NCBI GenBank assembly: GCA_910587805.1
Contig: CAJUNM010000007.1
Location: forward strand, 4,708 to 68,707
DNA from: an uncultured Christensenellaceae bacterium
GTDB taxonomy: Bacteria > Bacillota > Clostridia > Christensenellales > Pumilibacteraceae
Direction of reading: 5' to 3'
DNA: 64,000 bases
This document shows positions 48,022-56,513 of the stretch, piece by piece (the stretch's first letter is position 1; every line of letters starts with the position of its first letter). A program made the translations under genes and the position numbers. The notes beneath the pieces were generated by a model. The model was not told where the DNA came from, did not search any database, and was given only the letters and a program-made list of their open reading frames with translations.

Positions 48022-50598
48022 ATGGAAAAAACATACAATCCGAAAACATTTGAAGAACGTATAAACAAGCGCTGGCTGGACGGTAAATGCTTCACGCCCA
48101 ACAAGTCGTCGCCGAACAAATCGGGAAAGATCAAAAAGTTCTCGATAGCGTTGCCGCCGCCCAATATAACGGGGCAATTGCACATGGGGCACGCGATGAA
48201 CGTAACGATTCCCGATGCGATAGTGCGCTTTAAGCGCATGAAAGGCTATGAAACGCTGTGGTTGCCCGGTTACGACCATGCGTCGCTTGCGACGGAGGCT
48301 AAAGTCGTTCAGGCGATGCGCGACGACGGGCTTACCAAAGCGGACGTCGGACGCGACGGATTTTTGGAGCGCGCTTGGGCGTGGAAAGAAAAATACGGCA
48401 ACCGTATAGTCGAACAGCTCAAAACGTTGGGCGTAAGTCTCGATTGGTCGAGAATGGCGTTTACGCTCGACGACGAGCGCGGCAAAGCCGTGCGCGACGT
48501 TTTCGTGTCGCTATACAACGAGGGATATATATACCGCGGCGACCGTATAGTAAATCAATGCCCCGGTTGCAATACCGCTATATCCGACGCCGAGGTCGAT
48601 TACGTGACGGAAGCGTCGCATCTTTGGCATATAAGGTATCCGTTCAAGGACGGCAACGGTCATGTTACAGTCGCTACGACCCGTCCCGAAACGCTGCTCG
48701 GCGATACCGCGGTCGCAGTCAATCCGAAAGATCCGCGTTATGCGGGTATGGAAGGCAGGCTTTTGGTTTTGCCGCTCGTGGGACGAGAGATCCCTATCGT
48801 ATACGACGAATATGTCGAGGCGGATTTCGGCACGGGCGCGGTAAAGATCACGCCCGCGCACGACCCCAATGACTTCGAGGTCGGACAGAGACATGCGCTC
48901 GACGTTATTCGCGTGATGAACTATGACGGTATAATGAACGAGAATGCGGGCAAGTATGCGGGATTGAATCGCGACGATGCGCGCAAAGCGGTCGTTGCCG
49001 ATTTGACCGAACTCGGATTTTTGGAAAAGACAGAGGACTATACGCACAACGTCGGACATTGCAGCAGATGCAAGTCCGCGATCGAGCCGATCGTGTCTAA
49101 GCAGTGGTTCCTCAAAATGAAAGAGCTTGCAAAGCCCGCGATCGAGGCGGTCGAAAAGGGCGAGATAAAGTTTATACCTAAACGTTTTGAAAAGACCTAT
49201 TTCAACTGGATGCGCAATATTCGCGATTGGTGTATATCCCGTCAGCTATGGTGGGGACATCGCATCCCCGTGTTTTATTGCGACGATTGCGGCGCGGAAC
49301 TTGCGAGTAAGACCGATATAAGCGTTTGTCCGCATTGCGGCGGCAAACTGCGCCAAGACGAGGATGTGCTCGATACTTGGTTCTCGTCGGCTTTGTGGCC
49401 GTTTTCTACGCTCGGTTGGCCGAACGACACCGAGGACATGAGACGGTATTATCCTACCGACTTGCTCGTAACGGCATACGATATAATCCCGCTTTGGGTG
49501 TCGAGAATGATATTCTCGGGCATAAAACACACCGGTAAAATACCGTTCAAAGACGTTTATATACACGGACTGGTACGCGACGATATGGGACGCAAGATGA
49601 GCAAGTCTCTCGGCAACGGCGTAGACCCGATGGAAGTTATCGACGGCGTTGGAGCGGACGCGTTGCGCTTTTCGCTCGTAAACGGCGTTGCGCGCGGCGG
49701 AGACGTGTGTTTTTCGGCATCGTCGCTCAACAGTTACCGCAATTTCATGAACAAGCTGTATAATGCCGCGAAGTTCGTTATAGGCGCGTGCGAAACGCAC
49801 GGTTACGAGGAAAAGCCGAGCGCGAAAACCGTTGCGGACGGATGGATAATGAGCAAGATAGATTCGCTCGTCGCGGCTGTGACAAACGCAATGAACAAGT
49901 ACGACGTAGGTCACGCGGCGCAGCTCATGTACGATTTTATATGGGATGAGTTCTGCGATTGGTATATCGAGCTTGCCAAAGTACAGTTCAAGTCGGGCGA
50001 CGCGAAAAACACCGCCGGCGTGCTGCGCGATTCGCTCGTGACGCTCGTAAAACTCGTGCACCCCGTTATACCGTTCATCACTACGGAAATATACGATAAT
50101 ATCCCCGCATGCCGCGGCGAGCTTATGCTGAGCAAGTTCCCTACAAAGAAAAAACGCGATCTTAAGACCGAAGAGCGGCTTACGGAAAGACTTAAAGACT
50201 GCATACGCGCGGTGCGCAACCTCAAGCAGACTAATTCCGCCGTGGATAAAAACCCGTGCGTATACGTGGACGGTGACGAAGAACTTTGCGCCGCGCTCGT
50301 AGCATATCTGCCGTCGCTTGCGAAAACGGGCGAGGTACTGCGCGGCAGTGCGGACAACAGCGCGCTCATCGCACTCGACGGTATAAAGCTGTACGTATCG
50401 CTTTCCGATGTGAATAAGGAGCGCGAACGACTCGAAAAGGACCTCGAGTTTGCGCGAAAGGAACTCGCTCTCGCCCAGGGCAAGCTGAACAATGCGGGAT
50501 TTTGTGCCAAAGCGCCGGAAAGCCTCGTTGCGGCAGAGCGCGAAAAAGTAAAGAACTATACCGAGCGTATTCGCGTTTTGACAGAAAAACTCGGCTAA
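48022..50598 (+). CDS. valS: Valyl-tRNA synthetase
   Basis: The 858-residue class I enzyme has the HIGH-type motif HMGH (PPNITGQLHMGHAMN), editing-domain signature (TTRPETLLGDTAVAVNP), catalytic WCISRQLWWGHRIPV, KMSKSLGN, and a C-terminal coiled coil (about residues 790-858) that holds tRNA-Val. ATG 48022 is chosen with AGGTG upstream. No T-box leader is present in the 80-base upstream region. Confidence 0.97.
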   Translation: MEKTYNPKTFEERINKRWLDGKCFTPNKSSPNKSGKIKKFSIALPPPNITGQLHMGHAMNVTIPDAIVRFKRMKGYETLWLPGYDHASLATEAKVVQAMRDDGLTKADVGRDGFLERAWAWKEKYGNRIVEQLKTLGVSLDWSRMAFTLDDERGKAVRDVFVSLYNEGYIYRGDRIVNQCPGCNTAISDAEVDYVTEASHLWHIRYPFKDGNGHVTVATTRPETLLGDTAVAVNPKDPRYAGMEGRLLVLPLVGREIPIVYDEYVEADFGTGAVKITPAHDPNDFEVGQRHALDVIRVMNYDGIMNENAGKYAGLNRDDARKAVVADLTELGFLEKTEDYTHNVGHCSRCKSAIEPIVSKQWFLKMKELAKPAIEAVEKGEIKFIPKRFEKTYFNWMRNIRDWCISRQLWWGHRIPVFYCDDCGAELASKTDISVCPHCGGKLRQDEDVLDTWFSSALWPFSTLGWPNDTEDMRRYYPTDLLVTAYDIIPLWVSRMIFSGIKHTGKIPFKDVYIHGLVRDDMGRKMSKSLGNGVDPMEVIDGVGADALRFSLVNGVARGGDVCFSASSLNSYRNFMNKLYNAAKFVIGACETHGYEEKPSAKTVADGWIMSKIDSLVAAVTNAMNKYDVGHAAQLMYDFIWDEFCDWYIELAKVQFKSGDAKNTAGVLRDSLVTLVKLVHPVIPFITTEIYDNIPACRGELMLSKFPTKKKRDLKTEERLTERLKDCIRAVRNLKQTNSAVDKNPCVYVDGDEELCAALVAYLPSLAKTGEVLRGSADNSALIALDGIKLYVSLSDVNKERERLEKDLEFARKELALAQGKLNNAGFCAKAPESLVAAEREKVKNYTERIRVLTEKLG

Positions 50599-50623
50599 AA
50601 TCCAAACATTTATCCGAAAGTAA

Positions 50624-50652
50624 TTTACATTCGTATAAAAACATGCTATAAT
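50624..50652 (+). promoter_or_regulatory. Promoter of the DUF4364 gene
   Basis: TTTACA (50624-50629), 17 bp, TATAAT (50647-50652), about 70 bases before the start codon. Confidence 0.75.
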
Positions 50653-50722
50653 AATTTTCAATAGTATTATCAAAAGCGCGTGAGGTAGGGAATTTCCGCC
50701 GCACCGTGTCCGAGGAGAAAAT

Positions 50723-51247
50723 TTGAACCAATCCGAAGAGGACATACTCAATAAGTTGATTGTGCTGTTTGTCTTTGACAAAATGGGTATCGCGCTCGAC
50801 GAGAAGACGATCATCAATATTTGCTATACTCAAAATTCGTGGATGATGCCGCTGTATTGCATGGACGCAATGCAAAAACTCGTAAAAGAGAAATTTATCA
50901 GTCAGGTTTCTCGCGGTAAAGACAAGCTGTACACATTGACGCCGGACGGCAGGAATTGTTTGGGCAATTTTTACTCACGCATACCCGAATCGCTGCGAAG
51001 GGAAATAGACGGTTATGTGCGAGCCAACCGCATGGCGTTCAAGCGTCAACAGGAATACGCGCACACATATTTTAAGAACAGCGACGGAACGTATACGGTA
51101 TGGCTGCGCATAGTGGAGCCATCCGCAACGCTTATGGATCTTAAGTTTGTTGTCGCGAATAATAAAACGGCAAAGTATATTCACGAGAATTGGGAAAACA
51201 AAGCGGCAAACGTGTATCAAATGCTGCACGATCAACTCGTGGAATAA
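50723..51247 (+). CDS. DUF4364 family protein
   Basis: The 174-residue protein starts with TTG after GAGGAG. It has the DUF4364 pattern: KLIVLFVFDKMGIALDEKTI, a winged helix-like first half with LVKEKFISQVSRGKDKLYTL, and a beta half. The family is confined to Firmicutes and probably regulatory. First gene of a run that includes TSCPD and BioY. Confidence 0.88.
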   Translation: MNQSEEDILNKLIVLFVFDKMGIALDEKTIINICYTQNSWMMPLYCMDAMQKLVKEKFISQVSRGKDKLYTLTPDGRNCLGNFYSRIPESLRREIDGYVRANRMAFKRQQEYAHTYFKNSDGTYTVWLRIVEPSATLMDLKFVVANNKTAKYIHENWENKAANVYQMLHDQLVE

Positions 51248-51274
51248 AGCGTATCAAGGAGGTCGGATACTCGA

Positions 51275-51529
51275 ATGGAAACATATAAGACGACGGGCAC
51301 GTGCTCGCGAGAGATAATTTTCGACGTGCAAAACAACAAGATCGTATCGCTAAAATTTATTCGCGGCTGTGCGGGCAACACACAGGGCGTGGCAAAGCTC
51401 GCATTGGGAATGGACGTTGACGAAGTTATAGCGCGGTTAAAAGGCATACAGTGCAGAAACGGTACGTCATGCCCCGATCAGCTTGCGCAAGCGCTTATAG
51501 AATACAAAGCCGCGCACCCTAACTCTTAA
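51275..51529 (+). CDS. TSCPD-domain protein (TIGR03905-like)
   Basis: The 84-residue protein has the TSCPD motif in NGTSCPDQLAQAL, plus TTGTCSREIIFDV and FIRGCAGNTQGVAKLALGMD. Three conserved cysteines suggest metal binding. Function unknown. AAGGAGGT precedes the start. Confidence 0.9.
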   Translation: METYKTTGTCSREIIFDVQNNKIVSLKFIRGCAGNTQGVAKLALGMDVDEVIARLKGIQCRNGTSCPDQLAQALIEYKAAHPNS

Positions 51530-51541
51530 GGCGGCGACGGC

Positions 51542-52144
51542 ATGAAAAGCACAAAACGACTCGTAATGATCGCGATGTTCGTCGCGCTCGTGATCGTAGG
51601 CGGATTTATATCCGTGCCGATACCGTTTACCGACGTGCAGTTATCGTTTCAAACTGTGTTCGTCATAGCGGCGGGGCTGATACTCGGCAGCAGAGACGGC
51701 GCGCTTGCGGTTGTAATTTATGTGACGATGGGGTTGATCGGAATCCCCGTGTTTACTCAAGGCGGCGGTATAGGCTACGTTCTTATGCCGTCATTCGGGT
51801 ATTTATTGGGATTTCCTATAGGTGCGGCGGTGACGGGCGCGATAAACAAACGCCTTAAAAAAGTATCGCGCGGCGGCGCGTTTTTTGCCGCGCTCATAGG
51901 TATGCTGCCCATATATGCGATAGGCATGTCTTATCAGGTTCTTATAGTGTACTTACATCTCGGAAAGAGCCTTGCCGCAGCGCTCGGCGGACTGCCTGCG
52001 ATAGTCGTGCTCGCTGTCAAGGACGCGATACTGTGCGGTTTTACTTCCGCATTGTATCCGGCATTGCACAGAGCCATGCGCGCAATGGGCATGGTCGAAA
52101 AACGCGGCGCGAAAGGGTATGCGCGTATCTGCGAAAGAATATAG
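51542..52144 (+). CDS. bioY: Biotin ECF transporter S component
   Basis: The 200-residue membrane protein has about six helices and the BioY motifs FISVPIPFTDVQLSFQT, GRDGALAVVIYVTMGLIGIP-like VFTQGGGIGYVLMPSFGYLL and FPIGAAVTG. It binds biotin and needs an ECF module or can act alone. The ATPase encoded 14 bases later is not an ECF type. Confidence 0.94.
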   Translation: MKSTKRLVMIAMFVALVIVGGFISVPIPFTDVQLSFQTVFVIAAGLILGSRDGALAVVIYVTMGLIGIPVFTQGGGIGYVLMPSFGYLLGFPIGAAVTGAINKRLKKVSRGGAFFAALIGMLPIYAIGMSYQVLIVYLHLGKSLAAALGGLPAIVVLAVKDAILCGFTSALYPALHRAMRAMGMVEKRGAKGYARICERI

Positions 52145-52158
52145 GATATAATTGAAAC

Positions 52159-53268
52159 ATGTCGAGTTTGTCGCTGCGCAATATTGGCAAAACGTATGCG
52201 GGCGGTGTTCAAGCCGTGCGCGATTTGGATCTCGAAATAGCCGACAAAGAATTTATCGTAATAGTCGGTCCTTCCGGTTGCGGAAAATCTACGGTACTGC
52301 GCATGATAGCGGGGCTTGAAGACGTCACTTCGGGCGAACTGCTTATGGACGGCGTGAAGATAAACGATACCGAGCCTAAAGAGCGCGATATAGCGATGGT
52401 GTTTCAAAACTATGCGCTGTTTCCGCATATGACGGTGCGCGAGAACCTCGCGTACGGGTTAAAGATAAGACGCGTCGATCGAAATGAGATCGCCGAACGC
52501 GTGAACGCCGCGGCGGAAGCGCTCGGCATATCCGAGCTGCTCGACCGCAGACCTAAATCGTTATCGGGCGGGCAAGCGCGGCGAGTTGCGCTCGGCAGAG
52601 CGATAGTCCGCGAGCCGCGAGTGTTTCTACTCGACGAGCCGCTTGATAATCTCGATGCGACGCTGCGCGTTCAGATGCGGATGGAAATCATCAAAATGCA
52701 CCGAAGATTGAAAACGACGTTCGTGTACGTTACTCACGACCGCACGGAAGCTATGACTATGGGAACGCGTATAGCAGTTATGCGCGACGGCGTTCTGCAA
52801 CAGGCGGATACGCCCGCGACGCTTTACGACGACCCCGCGAATCTGTTTGTAGCGTCGTTTTTGGGTACGCCGCAAATAAACACGTTCGATGCGGCGCTTG
52901 AAACGCGTGACGGAAATTTATGCGTGTTGATAGGCGAGCATAAAATTGCGATCCCGCCCGAACGCGCCGATCGCATCGACAAAAACCGTGTAGGCGATAA
53001 AATTTTATTTTGCGTGAGACCGGAGAGCGTGCGCTGTCATACGGACGAACGCGACGGAATTTGCGCAACGATAGACGTTGCGGAAAACCTCGGCAACGAA
53101 TCGATAGTGTATTTTAACGTCGCCGGCAAGGACGGATACGTTGCGGCGCGCACCGATTCGAGAAACTTCAAACAGGGCGAGACCGCATATTTGAGTTTCG
53201 ACGCGAACGGGATGCTGTTTTTCGATGCCGAAACAGAACAAACGCTATTAACTAAAAAAACCGCTTAA
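52159..53268 (+). CDS. MsmX/UgpC-like ABC sugar-importer ATPase
   Basis: The 369-residue protein has Walker A GPSGCGKST, signature LSGGQARRVALGRA, Walker B FLLDEPLDNLDA, switch VYVTHDRTEAMT, and a C-terminal TOBE/OB regulatory region (about 240-369). There are no permease or binding-protein genes next to it. Orphan ATPases of this kind often serve several carbohydrate importers. The signature has ARR in place of the usual QRQ. Confidence 0.88.
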   Translation: MSSLSLRNIGKTYAGGVQAVRDLDLEIADKEFIVIVGPSGCGKSTVLRMIAGLEDVTSGELLMDGVKINDTEPKERDIAMVFQNYALFPHMTVRENLAYGLKIRRVDRNEIAERVNAAAEALGISELLDRRPKSLSGGQARRVALGRAIVREPRVFLLDEPLDNLDATLRVQMRMEIIKMHRRLKTTFVYVTHDRTEAMTMGTRIAVMRDGVLQQADTPATLYDDPANLFVASFLGTPQINTFDAALETRDGNLCVLIGEHKIAIPPERADRIDKNRVGDKILFCVRPESVRCHTDERDGICATIDVAENLGNESIVYFNVAGKDGYVAARTDSRNFKQGETAYLSFDANGMLFFDAETEQTLLTKKTA

Positions 53269-53280
53269 TGCGGTTTTTTC
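53256..53280 (+). terminator. Terminator overlapping the ATPase stop
   Basis: AAACCGC pairs with GCGGTTT around TTAAT, which contains the stop codon, followed by TTT. It ends the 50723-53268 run. Confidence 0.92.
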
Positions 53281-53363
53281 GTGTAAAGCAAAACTTGTGC
53301 GTAAATAAGTAAAGCCTTACTGTTATTATGATGCGCAGTTTTGCGCAATATATTCACCGTTGC

Positions 53364-53398
53364 GAAAAAAATCCGCACGTGCTTATGCAAGTGCGGAA
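53364..53398 (-). terminator. Terminator of the cysE-cysS operon
   Basis: On the minus strand TCCGCAC...GTGCGGA (53397-53372) is followed by TTTTTTTC. It lies about 125 bases beyond the cysS stop. The rest of the 53281-53520 gap shows no gene that I accept (see rejected items). Confidence 0.8.
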
Positions 53399-53520
53399 AA
53401 TTCGGAGGTAAAGTCATGTCACATAGCTTAAGACCATGCTTTACTTATTTATTATGCGCAGTATCTCGGACAATATGCGTATTTTATCCGTTTGCGCAAT
53501 ATAAGGGCATAATGTCCGAT

Positions 53521-54912
53521 TTATTTCTTTTTAAGTTCGTAGCCCGTTTTTCCGTCGAGAACGGCATAGCCGAGTTTGTCGAGTTCGGCGCGCAATGCGT
53601 CCGACTTAGCCCAATCGCGATTAAGCCGCGCTTGCCAACGCTCCTCTGCGATCGACGATACTTCGGCGGGGATATCGTCGGCTTGTTTTTCGCGTTTGAC
53701 GTGCAGTTGCAAACCGAGCAGTCCGTCGAGTTCCGCTACCGCGTCGTAGATTTCGCGACACGGCTCGAGTTTGACCAAGGTCCATAACTTACCGAGCGCG
53801 AGAGGGTAGTTGAGATCGTCGTATACCGCGTTCTTTATATCTTGTACGCACGCGTCGATCGCACTCTTTGCCGCGTTGTTTTCGGGTGCGTCTGCGCACA
53901 GCGCCACGCTCGCGCAAAGCCGTTCGTATGCGGTTTGAGCCGCGCTCAAGCCCTCGAAAGTGAAGTTCAGCTTGTTGCGGTAATGCGTATTCATGCAGAA
54001 ATATCTGAACGCGAGCGGTGAATAGCCTTTTTCGATCAAATCGTCGATCGTGTAAACGTTGCCGAGCGACTTGCTCATCTTTCCGCCGTCAACGAGCATA
54101 AACTCGCCGTGAATCCACATATTGACTGCGGGATGTCCGAGCAACGCTTCCGACTGCGCGATCTCGTTTTCGTGATGAATGGGAATATGATCGACGCCGC
54201 CCGTGTGTATATCGAAACGTTCGCCCAAAAATTTCTTGCTCATAGCCGAACATTCTATGTGCCAACCGGGATAACCCATGCCCCAAGGCGATTGCCATTG
54301 CATTATGTGGTTCTTTTCGGCTTTTTTCCAGAGCGCGAAATCGGCGGGATGGCGTTTTTGCGTGTTTACCGCTACGCGCGCGCCAGCGAGCGCGTCTTCT
54401 ATATTGCAACGCGACAGTTTGCCATAATCGCCGAATTTTGAAATATCGAAGTATATACCGTCGTCGGTCTCGTAACCGTAGCCGAGTTTGCACAGTTCGA
54501 CCACGAACGCTATCATTTCGTCGATGTTGTCCGTTGCTTTGGCTATTATTTCCGGCATGAGAATATTCAGCCGTGCGAGGTCCTTGAAAAAGACGTCGGA
54601 ATACATCTTTGCGATCTCTTCCGGTGTTTTGTGCTGCTTTTTCGCGGCGGATTGCATTTTATCTTCGCCGTCGTCGGCGTCGCTCGTCAAGTGTCCGACG
54701 TCGGTTATGTTCATGACCGATTTTGTCGTATAGCCTGCGGTTTTGAGCGCGCGGCGCAACTCGTCCATAAAAACATATGTGCGGAGATTGCCTATATGCG
54801 CATAATTGTATACGGTAGGTCCGCACGAGTAGGTGGTAACCGTGGGCGGAGCGATCGGATCGAGTTGTTCCTTGCTTCGCGTCAGCGTGTTGTAGAGAAA
54901 TATTTTGTCCAT
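53521..54912 (-). CDS. cysS: Cysteinyl-tRNA synthetase
   Basis: The 463-residue class I enzyme has CGPTVYNYAHIGNLRTYVF (zinc Cys and HIGN), WHIECSAMSKKFLG, GGVDHIPIHHENEIAQSEAL and KMSKSLGNVYT. It charges tRNA-Cys. It follows cysE without a gap (start 54912, cysE stop 54913), which couples cysteine synthesis with its use. Confidence 0.97.
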   Translation of the reverse strand: MDKIFLYNTLTRSKEQLDPIAPPTVTTYSCGPTVYNYAHIGNLRTYVFMDELRRALKTAGYTTKSVMNITDVGHLTSDADDGEDKMQSAAKKQHKTPEEIAKMYSDVFFKDLARLNILMPEIIAKATDNIDEMIAFVVELCKLGYGYETDDGIYFDISKFGDYGKLSRCNIEDALAGARVAVNTQKRHPADFALWKKAEKNHIMQWQSPWGMGYPGWHIECSAMSKKFLGERFDIHTGGVDHIPIHHENEIAQSEALLGHPAVNMWIHGEFMLVDGGKMSKSLGNVYTIDDLIEKGYSPLAFRYFCMNTHYRNKLNFTFEGLSAAQTAYERLCASVALCADAPENNAAKSAIDACVQDIKNAVYDDLNYPLALGKLWTLVKLEPCREIYDAVAELDGLLGLQLHVKREKQADDIPAEVSSIAEERWQARLNRDWAKSDALRAELDKLGYAVLDGKTGYELKKK

Positions 54913-55581
54913 TTAGTCTCCGTCCTTTTGCGTCAGCTTTTCTATTTTCGCCTCGAGTTCGTCTATCTTGCGCTTGAGTTCGCAAACTTCTTCTTCTACG
55001 GGGTCGGGCAGAGCTTGCGACAGACTGTCGCAGCAATTATCTATGCGTTTGCCCGCGATCCTCACCACGTGCCCCGGTACGCCTACTACTGTAGCGTTAG
55101 GCGGCACTTCGTCGAGCACTATCGAGCCTGCGCCTATCTTTGCACCCGAACCTACCGTAAACGGACCCAAAACTTTTGCACCCGAGCAGATCATAACGTT
55201 GTCTTCTACGGTGGGATGGCGTTTGCCTTTGTCTTTGCCCGTGCCGCCGAGAGTGACGCCCTGATAGATTATAACGTTGTCTCCGACAACTGCGGTCTCT
55301 CCGATCACGACGCCCGCGCCGTGGTCGATGAACACGCCCTTGCCGATCACAGCGCCTGGGTGTATTTCTATGCCCGTAAAAAACTTGGTCAGCGCAGAGA
55401 GCAATCGTGCAAGCAGAAAATATCTGTGGATATACAGAAAATGAAAGAAACGGTACATGACGAGCGCATGAAATCCGCTGTAGCAAATCGCCGCTTCAAA
55501 TTTATTTCGCGCGGCGGGATCGTTACGCATTACGGCGTCGAGATCGCAGCTTATTGCATAAAAGGCATATACACGTTTCAT
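54913..55581 (-). CDS. cysE: Serine O-acetyltransferase
   Basis: The 222-residue protein has the CysE core: FFTGIEIHPGAVIGKGVFID, HGAGVVIGETAVVGDNVIIY, VTLGGTGKDKGKRHPTVEDN, hexapeptide repeats and VVGVPGHVVR. The last 40 residues form a coiled coil not seen in the minimal enzyme. It makes O-acetylserine for cysteine synthesis. The start codon lacks a clear ribosome binding site. Confidence 0.95.
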   Translation of the reverse strand: MKRVYAFYAISCDLDAVMRNDPAARNKFEAAICYSGFHALVMYRFFHFLYIHRYFLLARLLSALTKFFTGIEIHPGAVIGKGVFIDHGAGVVIGETAVVGDNVIIYQGVTLGGTGKDKGKRHPTVEDNVMICSGAKVLGPFTVGSGAKIGAGSIVLDEVPPNATVVGVPGHVVRIAGKRIDNCCDSLSQALPDPVEEEVCELKRKIDELEAKIEKLTQKDGD

Positions 55582-55683
55582 AAAAGACTTGTGATTGCGG
55601 CATTCGGCGTGCGTGCGTGTTGATCACGTATCGCGAAAATCGATAGCAAGCGAGCCGAATACCGCTTCGATTCTTACTTATTA

Positions 55684-55724
55684 CAAAAACGCCGCTTTGA
55701 GTATCGCGGGATAATCGCAGCGGC
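55684..55724 (-). terminator. Terminator of the MarR gene
   Basis: On the minus strand GCCGCT pairs with AGCGGC (55724-55691), then GTTTTTG. It lies 60 bases after the MarR stop. Confidence 0.7.
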
Positions 55725-55784
55725 TTACTACATTACTATTATAATGAGCGGGGGAGCGTGGTTATACCAAACTCGGCGTACGGT

Positions 55785-56189
55785 TTATTCCAAACCGTTG
55801 AGAAACGCTATAGCCGCCTCGAGTTTTTTCTCGCCCTTTTGAAGTTCTTTTTCGTTAAGGTTGAGCTGCTTGGCTACCGATTCGTCGAGATTGGCGATCA
55901 TGCGGTTAAGCTCGTTCAAGCCTTTTTCGGTGATCTTGTAATGAACCGAACGCATATCGCGCTCTACGCGCATTTTCTCGATCAAGCCTTCGGCTATCAT
56001 GTTGCGCGCGAGAATGGTGAGATTGGGCTTTGCTATCGAAAGTTCTCCGACCAACTCGCGCGGAGAAAGAACATCATTGCGCACTAAGTAAAGCAGGCGC
56101 ATTTTTTGCGAGATAACTATACCGTTATCGCAGTTCTTACAGAGTTTACGCGTGGTCATGTTGATAGAAAGAATTTGTTCTGCTAACAT
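55785..56189 (-). CDS. MarR-family regulator
   Basis: The 134-residue winged-helix protein starts at ATG 56189 behind AGGAGATG. It has VISQKMRLLYLVRNDVLSPR, ELVGELSIAKPNLTILARNM and the wing VERDMRSVHYKITEKGLNEL, typical of MarR. It is divergent from the giant surface protein gene (324 bases apart), a possible target. Two cysteines (CKNC) near residue 20 could sense metal or redox. Confidence 0.88.
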   Translation of the reverse strand: MLAEQILSINMTTRKLCKNCDNGIVISQKMRLLYLVRNDVLSPRELVGELSIAKPNLTILARNMIAEGLIEKMRVERDMRSVHYKITEKGLNELNRMIANLDESVAKQLNLNEKELQKGEKKLEAAIAFLNGLE

Positions 56190-56453
56190 AATACATCTCC
56201 TATATTCTTTTATGTAATGCAAATCGTGCGTGCGTGGCGGTTAGGCGTTGCCGAATCACGATTGCTTTTTATAATTTTATCATATCCCGTACCTTATTGT
56301 CAAATATTTTTAAGGGGTTTTTTATCTTATGCGTTATGTTCGGTATATTACGGCATATATGCCGATGTCGAAAAGGTTAACGCTCGCATATAGTGATTGT
56401 TAGCACTGTACGATGCAGACTGCTAAAATTTGCCGAAAAATACGTAATATATC

Positions 56454-56482
56454 TTGACAAAACCCGCCGTATAATGTATTAT
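56454..56482 (+). promoter_or_regulatory. Promoter of the giant surface protein
   Basis: TTGACA (56454-56459), 17 bp, TATTAT (56477-56482), 32 bases before the ATG. The stretch 56220-56450 is AT-rich, with no gene. Confidence 0.85.
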
Positions 56483-56513
56483 GTATAAGTAAAATGCCAT
56501 AAAGAGGTGCGTT

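Noticed and set aside
53416..53787. A plus-strand gene with GGAGGT and ATG running into the cysS region
   Set aside because: Two thirds of it is antisense to the conserved cysS 3' end and the short unique part has no family pattern; the ribosome binding site is probably fortuitous.
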